Assembly: GCA_000697335.1 (NCBI GenBank)
Contig: JNEM01009639.1
Coordinates: forward strand, 1 to 14,048
Length of the DNA: 14,048 nt
From: Conidiobolus incongruus B7586
Taxonomy: Eukaryota; Entomophthoromycota; Entomophthoromycetes; Entomophthorales; Conidiobolaceae
Reading direction: 5' to 3'
Shown here: positions 9,177 to 14,048 of the stretch, in pieces
How positions within the stretch are numbered: the first letter of the stretch is position 1
Layout of the letters: the number at the start of each line of letters is the position of its first letter
Made by a program: the position numbers and the translations under genes
The notes under the pieces: model-generated
The model's database searches: none
Told to the model about the DNA's origin: nothing
The model's input: the letters and a program-made list of their open reading frames with translations, nothing else

Positions 9177-9788
9177 ATTACCGTTTCTTATGATTAAAGC
9201 TGTATTATAAAACCTATTTTTTCTGTGAATTATATTAGTTTCTTTCAGGTAAATAAAATATTCCTAAAATTTGGTTTAATGTATTCAAATAAATTATTAA
9301 TTTATCAAATATTTAATGTGGTTAATTTCATAATTTGGTTGTTTGCTAAAAATGAGCATCAAGTATAATTATCAATAGTGTAAAGATTTGTTTATATCAT
9401 AATAAATTTTTTGATTGTCTTAGTATGATATAAAGATATTTTTAAATAAAAACTTAATATAAATAATATTAGTATTTATCTATTTTTTTATAAAAATACA
9501 TTATTCAACTTTCTGTATCACAAATACTATTTTAAGTATATAAATATGCAATTCATATCTATTAATTTGCAAAATCATTAACTATGATTCATATCCATAC
9601 TACTAATTTTCAATTTTGTCCATTTTTTAATACACAAAATTTTTGTTAAATATCAAACTAAAAATCAAGACTTAAAAATAATATAACTAAATCAATTGTT
9701 AAGTTGTTTAATTTAATAATTTTATATTCATCAAAATAAGTCCATAAATATATTTTTAATATAAAAATAACGCCTGTTAATATATAAC

Positions 9789-9808
9789 ATATATATATAT
9801 ATATATAT
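9789..9808. repeat. AT dinucleotide microsatellite, ten units
   Basis: Ten AT units lie about 55 bases before the start codon of the Rho exchange factor gene, inside its probable promoter or 5' leader. Length is likely to vary between strains. The tract may also supply TATA-like sequence for transcription start, which is only an inference. Confidence 0.8.
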
Positions 9809-9863
9809 CAATATATGATTTTATTTTATTATCAACTTGAATAATATTAGATAAATATATAAA

Positions 9864-12800
9864 ATGACAAGTAAAAGGAATGAAAAAAGTCATATAAGTA
9901 GTAATAGTGAAGATCTCTATACTTCAGATTCTTCACAAAAAAACTCAGGAAATAGACTCATTAGTAAATTTGCTACTTTAAAGTCCAATAGAAATTTCAA
10001 ACTGAATAAAGTATCCAGAACTTCTGGTTTATCATCACAGACTTATGAAACTTTTAAAATCAACTACGAAAGTGCTTTTAGGTTAAATGATAAATCTAAA
10101 TGCCCGGAAATTGAAGAATTTAATGATATTTCAAGCAAACTCTTACTTCCAGAATTAATTGATGATAACGGTTTGATAGTGTTAAATCGTGATAAACCTG
10201 TCTTTGGAGCCAAATCTCATCTCCGATCTTCTTCCCTAAATGATAAATCATCTAGGAGTAAGAACGACTTTGGTATTGTAACACCAAAGCCGCTATCTTC
10301 TTCTATACCAACTAGTCCTAGGCTTGGAGAGACTCAATTCGGAGATAACAGTCCAGATTCCTTTCCAACTCCCACTCATACTCCCCCACAGTTTCTTGTT
10401 CAAAATGAAGACAGTATCAATGGAATTTCTCCTCTCTCCACCAACACACCGCCCGATGAATCTTTATGTCTTAAACCCCTCAACGTAACTAGCAATTTAT
10501 CACCTAGCCGATCTTCTGAAAACCTCAAAATGAGATCTGGCAAATCCTTACTCAAAATGAGGTCTGGTCCCCTTAAACCAGTAGATCCAATAGTCGAAAA
10601 TGCATCGATATCTCCGGATCAAAGGAATTATTTTTTGGATTTACATAAGAATTCAACTATTAAGAATTCTCCAAGTAAAAGTGACACCAATTCCATTCTT
10701 TCAGATTCCAGTGTAGAGTTAGGAAATGAGAGTGTCTCTCCTGTACTAAAGTCAGCTTCATTTAATCAAACCCCAAACAGCGCATCATCAACACCCAAAT
10801 TAAAGGAGAGTAGTGCAGAATCTTTTAAGCATCTTCCACATTCTATCTTCTCTTCAGTATCCAAAACTATTCAAAGTGTTCCACTAATAGGAAAAACATA
10901 TTCTGAGGGCCATTTTAGCCTATTGCACCATTCTAAAGAGAGCAGTTCGAAATCAAATACCTTCAGTAAATACACCATATTTCGTAATTTAATAACGACA
11001 TTAATATAATATTAATTTAGATCCAAAGTCTTTTAATTCTGATGTCCCCAATAATTCCAAAAGCACGAAATTCAATATTATTTCGCAGTCCGTTATCAGC
11101 AGTCCTATTAGCATATCTAACTCAGCTCCAAATACACTCAACTCAATTATTTTACCAATTACAGAACGTGCCAAAAGATACAATTTGGTCAAATATCCAT
11201 CTTTTTACTCTCATATTGCATATCACTTCTATTATTTGGTTGTCGAATCCTCTTTTTCCAATGGAACAGATTATTCTACTCACTTTACTGGAAGAGAGGC
11301 AGTCGTAAGTACTTAATCTCACCCTCACTTAACTACACTCTAAGCCCTTTTTTTATATAGAATTATTTGTGCACTTTATTAAACACTGATGATCGTGAAT
11401 TCGCACTTGAAGTTGGACAATCTTTAGGTTCAGCAGGTTTCTTTTACCATGTTTCTCACGATCTTGCCCTGCATGATAGCTATAACGATGTTTATACTTT
11501 TTGTAAAGATTATAAAGAAGTTGAATCTTCGACATTGACGATACCTCCCGAATTACTTCCAAATGGTGTCGTACTTAAAATTGCCAAATGCTATTCTCCA
11601 TCTTGTACTTCAGGTCAACAATGTTATAGTCCTTGCTGCCCCAATAATCTAGTTCAAGTATCTTACCTATATAATATCATTACTATATTTATTAACAATT
11701 TGAATGTAGGAATCGAACTATCCTTCCCCAACAGATGAGAAATCTGCCAAAAAGTCTAAAGAAAAGGTAAATTATTTTTCTATAGCTTTAATATAAGTTG
11801 ATTAATTACTTTTATGATGATTAGGAAGCTTTATGGGAAACTACTGTACCTCCAGAAATTCTAGAAACAATTAGTAAACAGGAGAGGAAAAGACAAGAAA
11901 TTATTTTTGAACTAATCTACACCGAAAAAGACTTTGTCAATGATTTAGAAATTCTGGAAAAAGTATACTCACTATATTAATAATTAGTTTTTATTGTAAA
12001 TAACATTTGATTTAGGTATTTATTCAACCTATTCGCTCTGGAAATTTTATTCCAGAAGATCAAAAAGACTCATTTATTAAGGACGTATTCATTAATTGTC
12101 ATCAATTGCTTAAAACGAGTTCCATTCTCGCCCAAGCATTATCGGTTGTTCAAGAACGTTTTTCTATTGTTCCTGAAATTGGAAATATCTTTTTGAAGCA
12201 TTTGAGCGTATTTGACCCTTTTAGGGAGTTCGGCGCCAATCAAGTTTTCTCCAAAAGAAGGCTCAACAAAGAGTTGAAAACAAACGAAGAATTCGCCAAA
12301 TTTGTCAAAGTAAAATTTTACAGTTAATATACATTTTTTGAATACTTAATACAGTTATAATATAGGAAAGGGAAAGATTTCCAGAATGCCGTAAACTCCC
12401 TCTCCAGAGTTTCTTAGGTAGACCTACAACTAGATTGGGAAGATATCCATTACTTTTAGAAGCTATTCTAAAATGTACTCCTGAAGGAAACTCAGATTTA
12501 CAAGATATTCCAAAAGCTATTGAGAGTATTAAAAGTGTACTCTCCGACATTAACGCCAGAGCTGGTCAGGCTGATAATAAAGTCAGACTCCTTGACCTTC
12601 ATGACAGTTTAGTAGGACCCGCTGAAATTATTCAAGTACTATAACTATTGATTTCTCTTATTTAATATCTAAATATCATTATATTAGGAATTGGATTTAC
12701 TTTCCGATAATCGTAGTATTATAAGAGAAGGGGTACTAAAGAAGAAATCTGGAGTGGATACCATAGAAGTTACCATTATACTTTTAGATCACTGTATACT

Positions 12801-14048
12801 GTTGGCCAAGAAACGAAAGCATGGCAAGAATTCAGATAGCTTTGATTTAAAAATATCTAAAAGAGTAAATCTGTTTAAATATATTATTTGGAAATTTATT
12901 CACATGATTATTTTAGCCAATCCCCTTAGATCTTTTATCTGGTGATTTTGATGATGGCTCATCTGTTTTAAGGACGCCGAGTAACGGTACAATCCCAGTG
13001 ATGCCTACTCAATTTGACCCTTCGAGCAAACTCAATCTGTTCCCATTAACTCTCACACTTCTTGGAAAAAATGGATTTAGTCGAACTTTCATGTGCTCAA
13101 CACAAGCGGATAAAGAAAATTGGGCTGAAGCAATTTCCTCACAAGTCGAAAAATTCTGTCAGGACAAGTTAATATTCCAGTTGAGTCCATTAGCTGAACG
13201 AGGTCTCCTACAGAATTTGACCATCAATTGCTCTGCAATCGATCCTCTAAAACAGTTTTTGGTTGTTGGTACTGAAAACGGGTTGTACATGAAGTACAAT
13301 AAGGAACCCAACTTTGAAAAAATTCTCGGAATGGAAAAAATCTCTCAAATTGTGATTGTTGATGAATTTAACTTGGTACTAATGCTGAGTGAAAAGACTT
13401 TATACACATTTCCCTTAAATGCACTTCAATATAATCCTCAAGTCATCAAAAAAGTAATGAAGAAATTAAGCTCTCATGTCAGTTTCTTCGCTGTAGGTCA
13501 ATGTTTGTCAAAGACTTTGATATGTGTAGTCAAATCTACCAATTTGAGCTCTACCATCAAGGTTTTTGAGCCCCAACATAACAGTCAAAAGAAGAATATG
13601 CAATTGGGGAACACTATTACCTTATTCAATGATAAAGACAAGATCAAGGTGTTTAAGGTAGGTTTATTATTATTCATAATTTTATCTGATTATATTAAAC
13701 AATTATTCTCAGGAGTTTTATATTCCTTCTGAATCATTCTCAATCAATTTTTTAAAATCTAAACTTTGCGTCGGGTGTGCTAAAGGATTTGAAATTGTGG
13801 ATCTCGAAAGTTTAAATACTCAAGGTAAGCTTATAACTCTCATCAGTGTATAGCATAATTAACTCAATTGATATAATATAGGTCTCCTAGATCCACAAGA
13901 TGAGAATCTAAACTTTGTTCTCAAAATGGACAATGTGAAGCCCATCTCCTTTTTCCGTGTTAAGGATCGATTCTTCCTTCTTTGCTACGAAACCTTTGGA
14001 TTCTTCGTCGATCACATCGGTCGTCTCACCGCCCCCGAACTGATTATG
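9864..14048 (+). CDS. ROM2: ROM2-type Rho1 guanine nucleotide exchange factor, 3' end cut off
   Basis: Exons: 9864-10965, 11021-11304, 11361-11657, 11710-11766, 11825-11962, 12016-12309, 12366-12635, 12688-12864, 12917-13657, 13713-13824 and 13882 to the window edge; all joins keep frame and give at least 1213 residues. Residues 1 to about 400 are Ser/Pro/Thr-rich and presumably disordered. DEP is about 428-512 (FTGREAVNYLCTLL). A cysteine cluster follows (539-555). DH is about 601-795, with conserved Glu609 in FELIYTEKDF and helix motif RPTTRLGRYPLLLEAIL (743-759). PH is about 826-950, with Trp942. CNH starts near 973 and runs off the window. This order is that of yeast Rom1/Rom2 (Rom2 about 1350 residues) and fission yeast Rgf proteins, which activate Rho1 for cell-wall synthesis at the plasma membrane. 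An in-frame TAA at 9852-9854 supports the start. The first intron could instead begin at 10984, adding six residues. Confidence 0.93.
10524..10567 (+). repeat. 27-base tandem duplication inside the Rho exchange factor gene
   Basis: CTCAAAATGAGATCTGG at 10524-10540 recurs at 10551-10567 with one change. This duplicates nine residues (LKMRSG plus three) at residues 221-235 in the disordered N-terminal region. Both copies keep the basic-serine core KMRS, which could be a kinase or 14-3-3 type site; that role is a guess. Confidence 0.7.

Larger units (their letters stand above)
7174..9863. other. AT-rich gap between THI4 and the Rho exchange factor gene
   Basis: This 2.7-kb stretch contains no intact gene that I can support. 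Next to THI4 lies a coding-like minus-strand fossil (7239-7698). From about 7860 to 9180 there are several short perfect or near-perfect hairpins. From about 9400 the DNA is very AT-rich. A ten-unit AT microsatellite lies just before the next gene. A 10-base tandem duplication (ACCGATATTT, two copies, starting at 8574) is the only other repeat noticed. Confidence 0.6.

Noticed and set aside
11001-11562. Minus-strand and alternate-frame open stretches over the DEP region of ROM2
   Set aside because: They overlap exons whose + frame clearly encodes the DEP domain and cysteine cluster.

Overview
The window looks like nuclear DNA of a very AT-rich fungus. Exons of the two intron-containing genes have mid-30s percent GC by eye, gaps are about 10-25% GC, and there are many short introns (about 52-70 bases) with GTA donors and TAG or CAG acceptors. 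A DEP-DH-PH-CNH Rho exchange factor is a fungal-type architecture. An early-diverging lineage (Zoopagomycota- or Mucoromycota-like) fits best, but I cannot fix the genus. A THI4 gene argues against arbuscular mycorrhizal fungi such as Rhizophagus, which are reported to lack thiamine synthesis genes.

Layout, all genes on the + strand: (1) 1-2851, a long gap; its first ~900 bases are extremely AT-rich, and 1265-1468 reads like a decayed PUF-repeat fragment. (2) 2852-4178, a five-exon gene for a 359-residue tandem PH-domain protein of OPY1-like layout. (3) 4179-6321, an AT-rich gap with a second weak PUF-like relic at 5452-5634 and the THI4 promoter at its right end. (4) 6322-7173, intronless THI4, a thiazole synthase with the sulfur-donating cysteine. 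(5) 7174-9863, a gap with a coding-like minus-strand fossil next to THI4, several hairpins and an AT microsatellite. (6) 9864 to the window end, an eleven-exon (so far) gene for a ROM2-type Rho1 exchange factor, cut by the window edge inside its CNH domain.

The three genes do not form an obvious pathway. The tandem-PH protein and the Rho exchange factor both carry phosphoinositide-binding-type PH domains and probably act at the plasma membrane. THI4 belongs to thiamine synthesis and has higher GC and different codon use from its neighbours.

I see no tRNA, rRNA, CRISPR array or intact mobile element. I did not find a clearly new system. The points most worth a second look are the PH-module duplication with conserved intron positions, the plant-like compact THI4, and the coding-like relics in the gaps.
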